Source: Candidatus Anaerostipes avistercoris (GTDB lineage: Bacteria; Bacillota; Clostridia; Lachnospirales; Lachnospiraceae). Taken from it: a stretch of 64,000 nucleotides of DNA. Shown here piece after piece: positions 18,683 through 26,634 of the stretch. Within the stretch, counting starts at the first letter, position 1. Each line of letters opens with the position of its first letter. The position numbers and the translations under genes are program-made. Where the stretch lies: assembly GCA_019119895.1 (NCBI GenBank), contig DWWD01000046.1:1-64000 (forward strand). Direction: 5' to 3'. The notes beneath the pieces are model-generated. The model ran no database searches. It was not told the origin of the DNA and saw only the letters and a list, made by a program, of their open reading frames with translations.

Positions 18683-20275
18683 ATGAGTGCGAAAGCACAA
18701 AAATTGAATAAGGAGGAAACCTGTGGAGTGTTTGGTATTGTTATAGCCATTATCGCAACACTGGCGGTCGCGGTTCCGGTATCTGTGTATGCCACGAATA
18801 CACGAAATAAAAAAGCAATGGAAATTACGATCGGGAACGCGGAAGATAAGGCCAGAGAGATTATAGATGAAGCAATCAAAGCAGCCGACGCTAAAAAGCG
18901 GGAAGCTTCTTTAGAAGTAAAAGAAGAAACTATAAAAGCGAGACATGACTTTGAAAAAGAAACAAAGGAACGCAGGGCAGAACTGCAGAAGTATGAGCAG
19001 AGAGTTCTTTCCAAAGAAGAGTCAGTGGAAAAGAAATCTGAACTTTTAGAGCGCAAAGAACAGTCTTTGAACGCAAAAGAAAAGAATGTTGAATCTGAGA
19101 AAGCTCATGTGCAGGAACTGAAGTCAAAACATCTACAGGAACTGGAGAGAATTTCCGGTTTGACCTCTGATCAGGCAAAAGAACAATTATTATCAGCAGT
19201 AAAAGAAGACGTGAAACACGAGACAGCAATGTATGTCAAAGAGATGGAAACAAGGGCCAGGGAGGATGCCAACAAAAAAGCCAAAGAATATGTGGTCACA
19301 GCGATTCAGAAATGCGCAGTGGACCATGTAGCAGAGACGACGATATCCTTAGTCCAGCTTCCGAACGATGAGATGAAGGGCCGTATTATTGGACGTGAGG
19401 GAAGAAATATCCGATCCATTGAAAATATTACAGGTGTGGAATTGATTATTGATGATACTCCGGAAGCAGTTGTACTTTCAAGCTTCAATCCGGTACGCCG
19501 GGAGATTGCGCGAATCGCGCTCGAGAAGCTGATTGTCGATGGAAGAATCCATCCGGCCCGTATCGAAGAGATGGTGGAGAAAGCTACCAAAGAAGTGGAA
19601 AACCAGATGCGGGAAGAAGGAGAGGCAGCAACTCTGGAGTTAGGAGTCCATGGAATCCATCCGGAACTTGTCAGACTTCTCGGAAGGATGAAATTCCGGA
19701 CAAGTTATGGACAGAACGCTCTGAAGCATTCTATGGAAGTAGCTCAGCTTTCAGGGCTTCTCGCAGCGGAAGTCGGAGTGGACGTCCGTATGGCAAAACG
19801 AGCAGGACTGCTTCATGATATAGGAAAAGCGATCGATCATGAAGTAGAAGGTTCCCATGTGGAACTTGGTGTAAACTTATGTAAGAAGTATAAAGAGAAT
19901 CCAATTGTTATCAATGCGGTTGCGTCTCACCATGGAGATGTGGAACCAGAGTCATTGATTGCCTGTCTTGTACAGGCGGCTGACGCCATTTCCGCAGCCA
20001 GACCGGGTGCGCGAAGTGAGACACTGGAAAGTTATACAACAAGATTGAAAAAATTGGAAGAGATCGCAAATTCATTTCAAGGTGTTGATAAATCTTTTGC
20101 AATTCAGGCAGGTCGGGAAGTTCGCGTTATGGTAGTTCCTGAACAGATCAGTGATGATGATATGATTCTGTTGGCAAGGGATATTTCCAAGCAGGTAGAA
20201 GAGAACTTGGATTATCCTGGACAGATTAAAGTAAATGTTATCAGAGAGTCACGAGCTGTAGACTATGCGAAATAG
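18683..20275 (+). CDS. rny: ribonuclease Y
   Basis: About 515-530 residues. N-terminal membrane anchor ([20 protein letters not shown]), a long charged coiled coil (about residues 50-200), a KH domain with [11 protein letters not shown], and an HD domain with [17 protein letters not shown], ending in [14 protein letters not shown] as in other RNase Y. It is the membrane-bound endonuclease that starts mRNA decay in Firmicutes. The start is uncertain: the ATG at 18683 has no good ribosome site, while an AAGGAGG at 18710 lies inside the frame and points to the GTG at 18728. A terminator follows at 20284. Confidence 0.96.
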   Translation: MSAKAQKLNKEETCGVFGIVIAIIATLAVAVPVSVYATNTRNKKAMEITIGNAEDKAREIIDEAIKAADAKKREASLEVKEETIKARHDFEKETKERRAELQKYEQRVLSKEESVEKKSELLERKEQSLNAKEKNVESEKAHVQELKSKHLQELERISGLTSDQAKEQLLSAVKEDVKHETAMYVKEMETRAREDANKKAKEYVVTAIQKCAVDHVAETTISLVQLPNDEMKGRIIGREGRNIRSIENITGVELIIDDTPEAVVLSSFNPVRREIARIALEKLIVDGRIHPARIEEMVEKATKEVENQMREEGEAATLELGVHGIHPELVRLLGRMKFRTSYGQNALKHSMEVAQLSGLLAAEVGVDVRMAKRAGLLHDIGKAIDHEVEGSHVELGVNLCKKYKENPIVINAVASHHGDVEPESLIACLVQAADAISAARPGARSETLESYTTRLKKLEEIANSFQGVDKSFAIQAGREVRVMVVPEQISDDDMILLARDISKQVEENLDYPGQIKVNVIRESRAVDYAK

Positions 20276-20283
20276 GAAACAGA

Positions 20284-20310
20284 GGCGGTAGAGTAATTCT
20301 ATCGCCTTTT
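20284..20310 (+). terminator. intrinsic terminator after rny
   Basis: GGCGGTAGA and TCTATCGCC pair around a 5-nt loop and are followed by four T. Confidence 0.75.
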
Positions 20311-20344
20311 CCAATGGAAAAAGAAAAAAGGAGGATAAGGAGCA

Positions 20345-20878
20345 ATGAAGGGATATGAGAAGATAGAGCAGAGACTGATCCACCAGGGAAAAGTGGTCGG
20401 ATTTTATGAAGATATCGTAAAACTGCCCAGCGGAAAGACAGTTGTCTGGGATTTGGTAAAGCATAAAGGCGCGGCAGCCGTTGTTCCTGTCACGGAAAAA
20501 GGAACGATCCTTCTGGTAAAACAATACCGGAATGCTCTGGATCAGGAAACGCTGGAGATTCCGGCAGGGGGAATTGAACCGGGAGAAACGCCGCTGAAAT
20601 GTGTGACGCGGGAAATTGAAGAAGAGACGGGATATAAAGCAGGAAAGATGAAGCATCTGATGACAATTATCACTGCCATCGGATTTTGTGATGAGAGGAT
20701 TCCGATTTATGTGGCGACAGATCTTAAGCCGTCAAAACAGCATCTGGATGAAGATGAATTTATTGATGTAAAAGAATTTACTACAGATGAAATAAAAGAA
20801 ATGATTTTTGACGGAAGGATCATTGACGCGAAAACCATAGCAGGAGTGCTGGGATATCTTTCATCACAGTCAAATTAA
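20345..20878 (+). CDS. nudF: NUDIX hydrolase, ADP-ribose pyrophosphatase type
   Basis: 177 residues. The NUDIX box is present (GGIEPGETPLKCVTREIEEETGY, GX5EX7REUXEEXGU), followed after about 15 residues by the FCDERIPIYVA segment typical of ADP-ribose pyrophosphatases. It hydrolyses ADP-ribose to AMP and ribose 5-phosphate, a housekeeping role. In Bacillus the same gene sits beside spoIIM, as here. AAGGAGGATAAGGAGC precedes the ATG. A strong hairpin separates it from the next gene. Confidence 0.9.
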   Translation: MKGYEKIEQRLIHQGKVVGFYEDIVKLPSGKTVVWDLVKHKGAAAVVPVTEKGTILLVKQYRNALDQETLEIPAGGIEPGETPLKCVTREIEEETGYKAGKMKHLMTIITAIGFCDERIPIYVATDLKPSKQHLDEDEFIDVKEFTTDEIKEMIFDGRIIDAKTIAGVLGYLSSQSN

Positions 20879-20891
20879 AGGAATGAGAGTG

Positions 20892-20927
20892 GACACTGCC
20901 GCATAGGATATACTATGCGGCAGTGTC
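20892..20927 (+). terminator. 15-bp perfect hairpin after nudF
   Basis: GACACTGCCGCATAG and CTATGCGGCAGTGTC pair perfectly around GATATA. The following TCTCATTTC is only a weak T-tract, so attenuation before spoIIM rather than full termination is possible. Confidence 0.65.
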
Positions 20928-20974
20928 TCATTTCACAGGAGGCATTGCGAAAATAATCTTACGGGGAGGAGAAG

Positions 20975-21541
20975 GTGGAAAGACGAAGGTTTTTATCCGG
21001 ATTGTTTCTGATGCTGGGGTTAGTCCTGGGCAGTCTGTTTACAAATTTTGTGTACAAGGATTATCTGGCTTACGGCGGGCAGATTGATTCCCTTGTGCTG
21101 AACAATAAAGATCTTTATGTGTCAAGCGCAAGTCTGCTTCCGTATATTCTTTTTAAGAGAGGAAAACAGTATGGAATTTTATTTCTTGCGGGATATCTGC
21201 TGCAGCCGGTGGTTTTCCTGCTGGGAAGCCTGTTTTGCATGGCATTTTTTCTTGGCTCCATGCTGTCTCTTCAGGTGATTCAGATGGGGCTGAAAGGACT
21301 GATTATTGTCCTGTTCAGTTTCTTCCCTCATTTTATCTGTTATGGGATTTCCGCGGCTTTGTTATACCGAAGGAATCTTCAGGACAGTGAAAAAGAGGGA
21401 ACGGATTTCTATTACAGAGACCGTTCCCTCTCAGAAAGATTTTCGATTCAATTTGAAATTGCTCTGGTAATCATAGGCTGTGTTCTGGAAAGTTACGCTA
21501 ATCCTGCCCTTATGGCAGAAGTATTGAAACTATTTTCCTAA
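20975..21541 (+). CDS. spoIIM: stage II sporulation protein M-like membrane protein
   Basis: 188 residues with five hydrophobic segments and no soluble domain, matching the SpoIIM/DUF95 family. SpoIIM forms with SpoIID and SpoIIP the forespore engulfment machine. The start is a GTG at 20975 behind GGGGAGGAGAAG. The nudF-spoIIM order is conserved with Bacillus and supports the call over generic DUF95 proteins. The stop overlaps the convergent aroF stop by 3 bp. Confidence 0.82.
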   Translation: MERRRFLSGLFLMLGLVLGSLFTNFVYKDYLAYGGQIDSLVLNNKDLYVSSASLLPYILFKRGKQYGILFLAGYLLQPVVFLLGSLFCMAFFLGSMLSLQVIQMGLKGLIIVLFSFFPHFICYGISAALLYRRNLQDSEKEGTDFYYRDRSLSERFSIQFEIALVIIGCVLESYANPALMAEVLKLFS

Positions 21542-22566
21542 ACAGTGTCAGCCATTCTGTAAAGAAGGGCTGCAGATTTGTCCCAGCCAAGGCACGGATC
21601 CGTGATGGATTTGCCATAGATACCATTGCCGATGGACTGATTGCCATCTTCGATATAGCTTTCGATCATAATTCCTTTTACCAGGGATTTGATTTCCGGA
21701 AGAAAACTTCTGCTGTGAAGAACTTCCTGGACAATACGAGGCTGCTGATTCCACTGTTTTCCTGAGTTGGAATGGTTGGCGTCAACGATGACGGCAGGAT
21801 TTTTCAGCTGGAATTTCTCATACATATAAGCAACCCGTGTCAGATCTTCATAATGGTAGTTTGGAATATTATTTCCGTGGCGGTTGACAGATCCTCTTAA
21901 AATCGCATGAGTCAGAGGATTTCCGTCGGTCTTTACTTCATATCCGTTGGCGATAAAATCATGCGGATGCTGACCGGCAGTGATAGAATTCATCATAACG
22001 GTCAGATCGCCGCTGGTAGGATTTTTCATTCCGGCAGGGATATCGAAACCGCTGACAGTCAGGCGGTGCTGCTGGTTTTCAACAGAGCGGGCGCCGACGG
22101 CAACGTAAGATAAGATATCCTCCATATATGGCCAGTTGCCAGGGTAAAGCATCTCATCGGCTGCAGGCATATGAAATTCTTTCAGAGCATCCAGATGGAG
22201 TTTTCTGACAGAGCGCAGTCCTGCTGCCATATCCGGTGCTTTTTCCGGATCCGGCTGATGGATCATGCCTTTGTATCCGTCTCCTGTTGTTCTTGGCTTA
22301 TTCGTATAAATACGTGGAATGATCAGCAGCTTCTCCTGCAGATCTTTCTGGACTCTGGCAAGGCGGCCCAGGTAATCCATAACAGCTTCTTCGTTATCAG
22401 CGGAGCAAGGACCGATGATAACGATAAATTTGTCAGACTCTCCCGTAAATACTTTGCGGATTTCTTCATCCTTGTCAGCTTTTATTTTCTTCAGTTCTTC
22501 ACTGATCGGAAATTCTTCTCTCAGTTCTTCAGGAGAAGGCATTTTCGCAATTCTGTGCATTCCCAT
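21538..22566 (-). CDS. aroF: 3-deoxy-7-phosphoheptulonate (DAHP) synthase, AroF/G/H type
   Basis: 342 residues of the type I-alpha DAHP synthase family, the first step of the shikimate pathway, joining phosphoenolpyruvate and erythrose 4-phosphate. Visible family motifs are IIGPCSADN, PRIYTNKPRTTGDGYKG, VGARSVENQQHR, the metal-site segments VIVDANHSNSGKQ and GIMIESYIEDGNQS, and the end SITDPCLGWDKS. The N-terminal 35 residues are of the feedback-regulated kind. AAGGAGATTGAACT precedes the ATG. It stands alone on the minus strand; chorismate synthase is 15 kb away. Confidence 0.96.
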   Translation of the reverse strand: MGMHRIAKMPSPEELREEFPISEELKKIKADKDEEIRKVFTGESDKFIVIIGPCSADNEEAVMDYLGRLARVQKDLQEKLLIIPRIYTNKPRTTGDGYKGMIHQPDPEKAPDMAAGLRSVRKLHLDALKEFHMPAADEMLYPGNWPYMEDILSYVAVGARSVENQQHRLTVSGFDIPAGMKNPTSGDLTVMMNSITAGQHPHDFIANGYEVKTDGNPLTHAILRGSVNRHGNNIPNYHYEDLTRVAYMYEKFQLKNPAVIVDANHSNSGKQWNQQPRIVQEVLHSRSFLPEIKSLVKGIMIESYIEDGNQSIGNGIYGKSITDPCLGWDKSAALLYRMADTV

Positions 22567-22653
22567 AGTTCAATCTCCTTTATCTAACAATTCGTAATTT
22601 ATAGTTTATCAAATAATGGTTCAGGTGTAAAGTAAGGAAATTGTAAGAGGGAC

Positions 22654-22682
22654 TTTACAAAAGCAGAGTGATTGACTATAAT
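22654..22682 (+). promoter_or_regulatory. sigma-A-type promoter of the riboswitch/ribU unit
   Basis: TTTACA and TATAAT are separated by exactly 17 bp, about 60 bp upstream of the FMN riboswitch. Confidence 0.75.
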
Positions 22683-22740
22683 AAAAGGAGTCAGAAAACA
22701 CTTTCATTTTCTGAGAACTGAATATTGAAGTAGAGAATAT

Positions 22741-22891
22741 TTCTCCAACTTCAGGGCAGAGTGAGATATGAAGTCATATCAATTCTCGACTGGTGGTGAT
22801 GCCTCCATTGAGGGGATGAGTCCACGCGCTTCGGCTGATGAGGTCAGAATCCTCAACCAACAGTATAGTCTGGATGAAAGAAGTAGAAGAA
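22741..22891 (+). promoter_or_regulatory. FMN riboswitch (RFN element)
   Basis: The conserved RFN blocks appear in order: CTTCAGGGCAGAGTGAGAT, TCTCGACTGGTGGTGAT, GTCCACGCGCTTCGGCTGATGAGGTC (split here by family numbering), and the 3-prime block CAGTATAGTCTGGATGAAAGAAG. P1 can form between TTCTCCAACTTC and GAAGTAGAAGAA. It lies upstream of a RibU-like riboflavin transporter, as expected: FMN binding should favour the downstream terminator and switch the gene off. Confidence 0.93.
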
Positions 22892-22919
22892 TGGTTTTTG
22901 TACCGTTCTTGTTTGTAGT

Positions 22920-22966
22920 GCCCTGTCGTTTTGTGCCTGTGGAGCAGAAGCGAGAGGGATTTTTTC
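22920..22966 (+). terminator. riboswitch expression-platform terminator
   Basis: CCCT...CGTTTTGTGC pairs with GCAGAAGCG...AGGG around CTGTGGA, followed by ATTTTTTC. It lies directly after the FMN aptamer and before ribU, so it is the probable off-state hairpin. Confidence 0.75.
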
Positions 22967-23024
22967 ATTCCGGGACTCTTTTGCCGGGAGTCTGGAAAAA
23001 CAACAAAGAGAAAAGGAGAATATT

Positions 23025-23645
23025 ATGATGACAGGAGAGACGATGACAATGAAAACAGAAAGAGTAAACATCAGGACCATAGCGGTAACGGGAATGCTGG
23101 GAGCGCTGGCAACGATTTTAATGTTTTTGGAATTTCCGATTCCAATGCTGATTCCGCCGTTTATCAAGTTTGATTTTTCCGAACTTCCGGCGCTGCTGGC
23201 GGCTTATGCCATGGGACCTGTTTCAGGAATCGCGGTATGCTTTATTAAAAATGTGATCAATCTGCTGCATTCGCAGACAGGGGGTGTGGGAGAACTTTCC
23301 AACTTTATTTTGGGAGTATGTTTCGTACTGCCGGCCGGACTGATCTATAAGAAAAAGAAAACACAGAAGAATGCGCTGATCGGAGCGTTTGCCGGAGCAG
23401 TGCTTATGGCCGTTGTCAGTGTATTTTCTAATTATTTTATTGTATATCCGGTATATACGAATTTTATGCCGATGAGTGCGATTTTAAGCGCGTATCAGGC
23501 GATCAATTCCAATGTATCAAATTTATGGGATGCCCTGATTTGGTTTAATATGCCGTTTACTTTCGTGAAAGGTCTGTGCAGTGTTGTAATCACATTCCTG
23601 ATCTATAAGAGAGTATCGCCAATCCTTAAGGGAACCGGAAGGTAA
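23025..23645 (+). CDS. ribU: riboflavin ECF transporter substrate-binding subunit RibU
   Basis: 206 residues with five or six membrane segments. The N-terminal AVTGMLGALATILMF is the ECF coupling signature of S components, and FPIPMLIPPFIKFDFSELPALLAAYAMGP is the characteristic RibU stretch. It captures riboflavin and needs the shared EcfA/EcfA'/EcfT energising module, which is not in this window. The FMN riboswitch upstream supports the substrate. AAAAGGAGAATATT precedes the ATG at 23025. Confidence 0.95.
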   Translation: MMTGETMTMKTERVNIRTIAVTGMLGALATILMFLEFPIPMLIPPFIKFDFSELPALLAAYAMGPVSGIAVCFIKNVINLLHSQTGGVGELSNFILGVCFVLPAGLIYKKKKTQKNALIGAFAGAVLMAVVSVFSNYFIVYPVYTNFMPMSAILSAYQAINSNVSNLWDALIWFNMPFTFVKGLCSVVITFLIYKRVSPILKGTGR

Positions 23646-23664
23646 AACAAAACGAATAGAAATA

Positions 23665-23703
23665 GAGAGCTTCCGCATCAACTGAAATGATGCGGAAGCT
23701 CTC
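23665..23703. terminator. bidirectional terminator between ribU and the convergent thioesterase gene
   Basis: GAGAGCTTCCGCATCA and TGATGCGGAAGCTCTC form a perfect 16-bp stem around ACTGAAA, placed between two converging genes. Confidence 0.75.
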
Positions 23704-23721
23704 TGCGTTCTGCGGAAAAAA

Positions 23722-24111
23722 TTAATCAAATTTGTGTTCTGCCTTTTCCATAAAGGATTCAGCTTCTACGATAAAACGTTCATGAGTCCCAATGCCGACA
23801 CGTCCTTTGGCATCTGTCACTTCTACGTGGAACTCCAGACGTTTGCGGTCAATCTCTGTTAAGGTGCAGTGGCAGTCGACCTTTCCGCCAACCGGAGTAG
23901 CGGATACATGGGCAATGTTCAGCTTTGTGCCGACAGTTGTCATGCCCTCATCCAGTTTGTCAGAAAGAAGCGCTACGGCCGCACGTTCGATCAGGGTGCA
24001 CATGGCAGGAGTCGCATAAACCGGGAGACTTCCGCTGCCCCATGTTTTGGCCGTATTTTCCGGTACCACTTCCTCTGATAATGTGATTTCATCTCCAATT
24101 TGAATATTCAT
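23722..24111 (-). CDS. hotdog-fold thioesterase, FlK-like
   Basis: 129 residues. It matches the fluoroacetyl-CoA-thioesterase-like hotdog family: YATPAMCTLIERAAVALL near the N terminus (Thr and Glu of the active site), VGTKLNIAHVSATPVG, and the C-terminal VGIGTHERFIV. Family members hydrolyse short acyl-CoA thioesters; the true substrate here is unknown, and a fluoroacetate role is unlikely. The ATG at 24111 follows AGGAGGATTATT; the longer frame to 24162 lacks a site. Confidence 0.85.
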   Translation of the reverse strand: MNIQIGDEITLSEEVVPENTAKTWGSGSLPVYATPAMCTLIERAAVALLSDKLDEGMTTVGTKLNIAHVSATPVGGKVDCHCTLTEIDRKRLEFHVEVTDAKGRVGIGTHERFIVEAESFMEKAEHKFD

Positions 24112-24250
24112 AATAATCCTCCTATGATTCCATACTTTTTTATCTAATTCAAAGTATAACAAACATGGAGAAAAATGCTATAGTTTTTTCCATAAAACAT
24201 TAAGAATTTATAAAAAAGGACGTAATATGCCGCAATGGAGCGACAAGTTA

Positions 24251-24259
24251 TGCTATAAT
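24251..24259 (+). promoter_or_regulatory. extended -10 promoter of the phosphatase operon
   Basis: TGCTATAAT matches the extended -10 consensus 44 bp before the GTG start; no clear -35 is seen. Confidence 0.6.
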
Positions 24260-24302
24260 GTGCGGTAGAACGAGCAGCAAATATCTTAAGGAGGAGAAAA
24301 GC

Positions 24303-24914
24303 GTGAAATTATATTTAATTCGCCATGGAGAAACTGACTGGAACAAGGTCCGCAGACTTCAGGGAAGTTCTGATATCAGCCTGAATGCCTGTGGAAGGAA
24401 ACTGGCAGAGCTGACAAGGGACGGATTAAAACAGATTCCTTTTGATGCTGCCTATTCGAGTCCGCTGGACAGGGCAGCAGAGACAGGAAAAATCATTTTG
24501 AAGGGAAGGAATCTCAGCCTGCATATGGATTCCCGTCTGGCAGAGGTGGATTTTGGAGAATATGAAGGAATCAGGGAACAGGAACTGAGAGACCGTCAGG
24601 ATCCGTTTATGGATTTCTTTGACAATCCGGAAAATTTCAGGAAAAAAGGCGGCGCCGAAAATCACAGGGATGTGATTAACAGAGCTGTGGATTTTCTGGA
24701 AGATGTGGTGCTGCCGGCAGAAGAAAAATATAAACACATGGTCATATTTTCACATGGTGCATGGATCCATGCTCTTTTGACGAAACTATACCACAGAAAA
24801 ATCAGGGATTTCTGGCATGCCCCGAGACAGGAAAACTGCGGAGTTTCCACAGTGGAAGTCAGGAACGGAGAGTGTACGGTTCTGGAAGAGTCCAGGATTT
24901 TTTATTCCATTTAG
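24303..24914 (+). CDS. histidine phosphatase family protein
   Basis: 203 residues. LIRHGETDWN at residues 4-13 carries the phospho-accepting His8, and SSPLDRAAETGKII, EVDFGEYEG and FSHGAWIHAL give the remaining catalytic Arg, Glu and second His of the phosphoglycerate-mutase-like superfamily. Substrate not predictable; cobalamin-pathway or small-phosphate roles are possible. The start is the GTG after AAGGAGGAGAAAAGC, not the ATG at 24258, which lies at the promoter -10. Confidence 0.92.
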   Translation: MKLYLIRHGETDWNKVRRLQGSSDISLNACGRKLAELTRDGLKQIPFDAAYSSPLDRAAETGKIILKGRNLSLHMDSRLAEVDFGEYEGIREQELRDRQDPFMDFFDNPENFRKKGGAENHRDVINRAVDFLEDVVLPAEEKYKHMVIFSHGAWIHALLTKLYHRKIRDFWHAPRQENCGVSTVEVRNGECTVLEESRIFYSI

Positions 24915-24926
24915 AAGGAGATGAAG

Positions 24927-25379
24927 ATGACAAAGAATGAATTTATCCGTGAATTGAGAGAGGCCCTGGACGGAACGGTGTTTCCATCGGTTGTGGAAGA
25001 CAATATCAGATATTATGAAAGTTATTTCCGGTCCCAGATAAGCCAGGGGAAAACAGAACAGGAAGTCTGCGATGAACTTGGAAGTCCGAGGCTGCTTGCG
25101 AGATCAATTGCTGAGGCAAATGGAGGCCAGGAGGAATACGGATACTATAAAGAGACAGTGGATGAATCAACAGACTGGTCAGAAGAACCAAGAGTAAAGA
25201 CCAGGGTGTTTGATCTGAACTCATGGAAAGTAAAGCTGGGCTGTCTGGTATCTGTGATTATTATGCTTTTGATTTTGTACATGATTCTTCATGTTTTTAC
25301 AGCGGTTATAGTCTTTTTCGGTCCGGTAATTCTGGCGGTGCTGATCATTTACCTGATTTACCGCATGGTGAAACGATAA
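24927..25379 (+). CDS. DUF1700 membrane protein
   Basis: 150 residues. The N terminus (NEFIRELREALDG ... NIRYYESYFRSQISQGKTEQEVCDELGSPRLLARSI) is the DUF1700/HAAS motif found in envelope-stress systems, followed by two membrane segments (VSVIIMLLILYMILHVF and VIFFGPVILAVLIIYLIY). The ATG at 24927 is better spaced from AGAAGGAG than that at 24921. Such proteins usually pair with a PadR regulator, which is absent here. It is 12 bp after the phosphatase gene. Confidence 0.88.
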   Translation: MTKNEFIRELREALDGTVFPSVVEDNIRYYESYFRSQISQGKTEQEVCDELGSPRLLARSIAEANGGQEEYGYYKETVDESTDWSEEPRVKTRVFDLNSWKVKLGCLVSVIIMLLILYMILHVFTAVIVFFGPVILAVLIIYLIYRMVKR

Positions 25380-25400
25380 TAACAGATAGGAAGGTTGTAT

Positions 25401-26534
25401 ATGGATATTATACAGGAAGCGGAAAATATAGAAGAGGAAGTCGTCTCGTTTCGGCGGGAACTCCATCTGTATCCGGAGCTGGCCGGCCATGAAGTGATGA
25501 CGACAGAATATATTCGGGAGCGTTTGGAAGAGTGGGGGATCTCATATCGTCTGGTGGAGCCTGCGGGAGTGATCGGCGTCATTGGCAGCGGATCTTATAC
25601 AACGGCTCTCAGGGCAGATATGGACGGCCTGGAGGTGGAAGAGGAGACAGAACTTTCTTTCCGGTCTCAGAATTCAGGCTGTATGCATGCCTGCGGGCAT
25701 GACGGCCATATGGCGATTCTGCTGGCAGCGGCAAAGATCTTAAAAGAGCATGAAAACGAACTGGATCACAGGATTATGCTGGTGTTTCAGCCTGCGGAAG
25801 AGATAGCCCAGGGAGCAGCAGATATTCTGGAAACCGGTATTTTGAATCAGGCGGACCGGATTTTCGGACTCCATATTTTTTCGGGAATTGAAAAAGGGAA
25901 AATATCGCTTGAGCCAGGTCCGAGAATGGCGTCGACCAACTGGTTTTCCATCCGGATCGGAGGGAAGTCGGGACATGCGGGAAAACCACAGGAGTGTGTG
26001 GATGCCGCGGTCGTGGCGGCGTCCCTGGCGATGAACCTGCAGACGATCATAAGCCGCAGCATCAATCCTTTGGAAAGCGCAGTTCTGACCATCGGAAGAA
26101 TGGAAGCGGGAACCGCGAGAAATGTAATAGCGGGTGATGCTGTCCTGGAAGGAACTGTCCGTACATTTTCCGGAGCTGTTCAGGAGCAGATCCGCAGAAG
26201 AATGGAAGAAATTGTGGAAGCGGCCGGTCAGATGTATCATGCGGATATTTCTCTTGATTTTCAGCCGGCAAGCCATCCGGCGCTCCGAAACGATGAGAGA
26301 GTCGTGCGGGATGTTATGAGACAGGCGGCTGAGGTGTTTTCAGAGGATGATTTTGTACATGTTCCGCCGATGATGCTGGGTGAAGATTTTGCCAATTATC
26401 TGATGGAAATCAGAGGATGTTTTGCTTTTATCGGCGGCGGAGGAAGGTATCCGAATCATCACAGTATGTTTGATTTTGATGAGGATATCCTGGTTCAGGG
26501 GGTCAAATTAATGCTTGTTTTTGCTTCTGTATAA
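25401..26534 (+). CDS. M20-family amidohydrolase (hippurate-hydrolase type)
   Basis: 377 residues. Zinc-site motifs of the M20D family are clear: RRELHLYPEL, ALRADMDGLEVEE, CMHACGHDGHMA, FQPAEEIAQGA with catalytic Glu pair, FGLHIF, and MLGEDFANYL, HH near the C terminus. It releases amino acids from N-acyl or dipeptide substrates in the cytoplasm; substrate is not evident. Start at the ATG after AGGAAGG; the TTG six bases earlier is rejected. Last gene of the 24.3-26.5 kb operon. Confidence 0.92.
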   Translation: MDIIQEAENIEEEVVSFRRELHLYPELAGHEVMTTEYIRERLEEWGISYRLVEPAGVIGVIGSGSYTTALRADMDGLEVEEETELSFRSQNSGCMHACGHDGHMAILLAAAKILKEHENELDHRIMLVFQPAEEIAQGAADILETGILNQADRIFGLHIFSGIEKGKISLEPGPRMASTNWFSIRIGGKSGHAGKPQECVDAAVVAASLAMNLQTIISRSINPLESAVLTIGRMEAGTARNVIAGDAVLEGTVRTFSGAVQEQIRRRMEEIVEAAGQMYHADISLDFQPASHPALRNDERVVRDVMRQAAEVFSEDDFVHVPPMMLGEDFANYLMEIRGCFAFIGGGGRYPNHHSMFDFDEDILVQGVKLMLVFASV

Positions 26535-26554
26535 AAGACAGAACAATAATTTAG

Positions 26555-26583
26555 TTGTGGCTGAAAGAAACATATGATATAAT
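26555..26583 (+). promoter_or_regulatory. promoter of thrC
   Basis: TTGTGG and TATAAT with a 17-bp spacer, 51 bp before the thrC start. Confidence 0.7.
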
Positions 26584-26634
26584 CAAGAACCAAAAGAAAC
26601 TGAAAGATAATATGAAAAGAAAAGGCAGGGAGAT

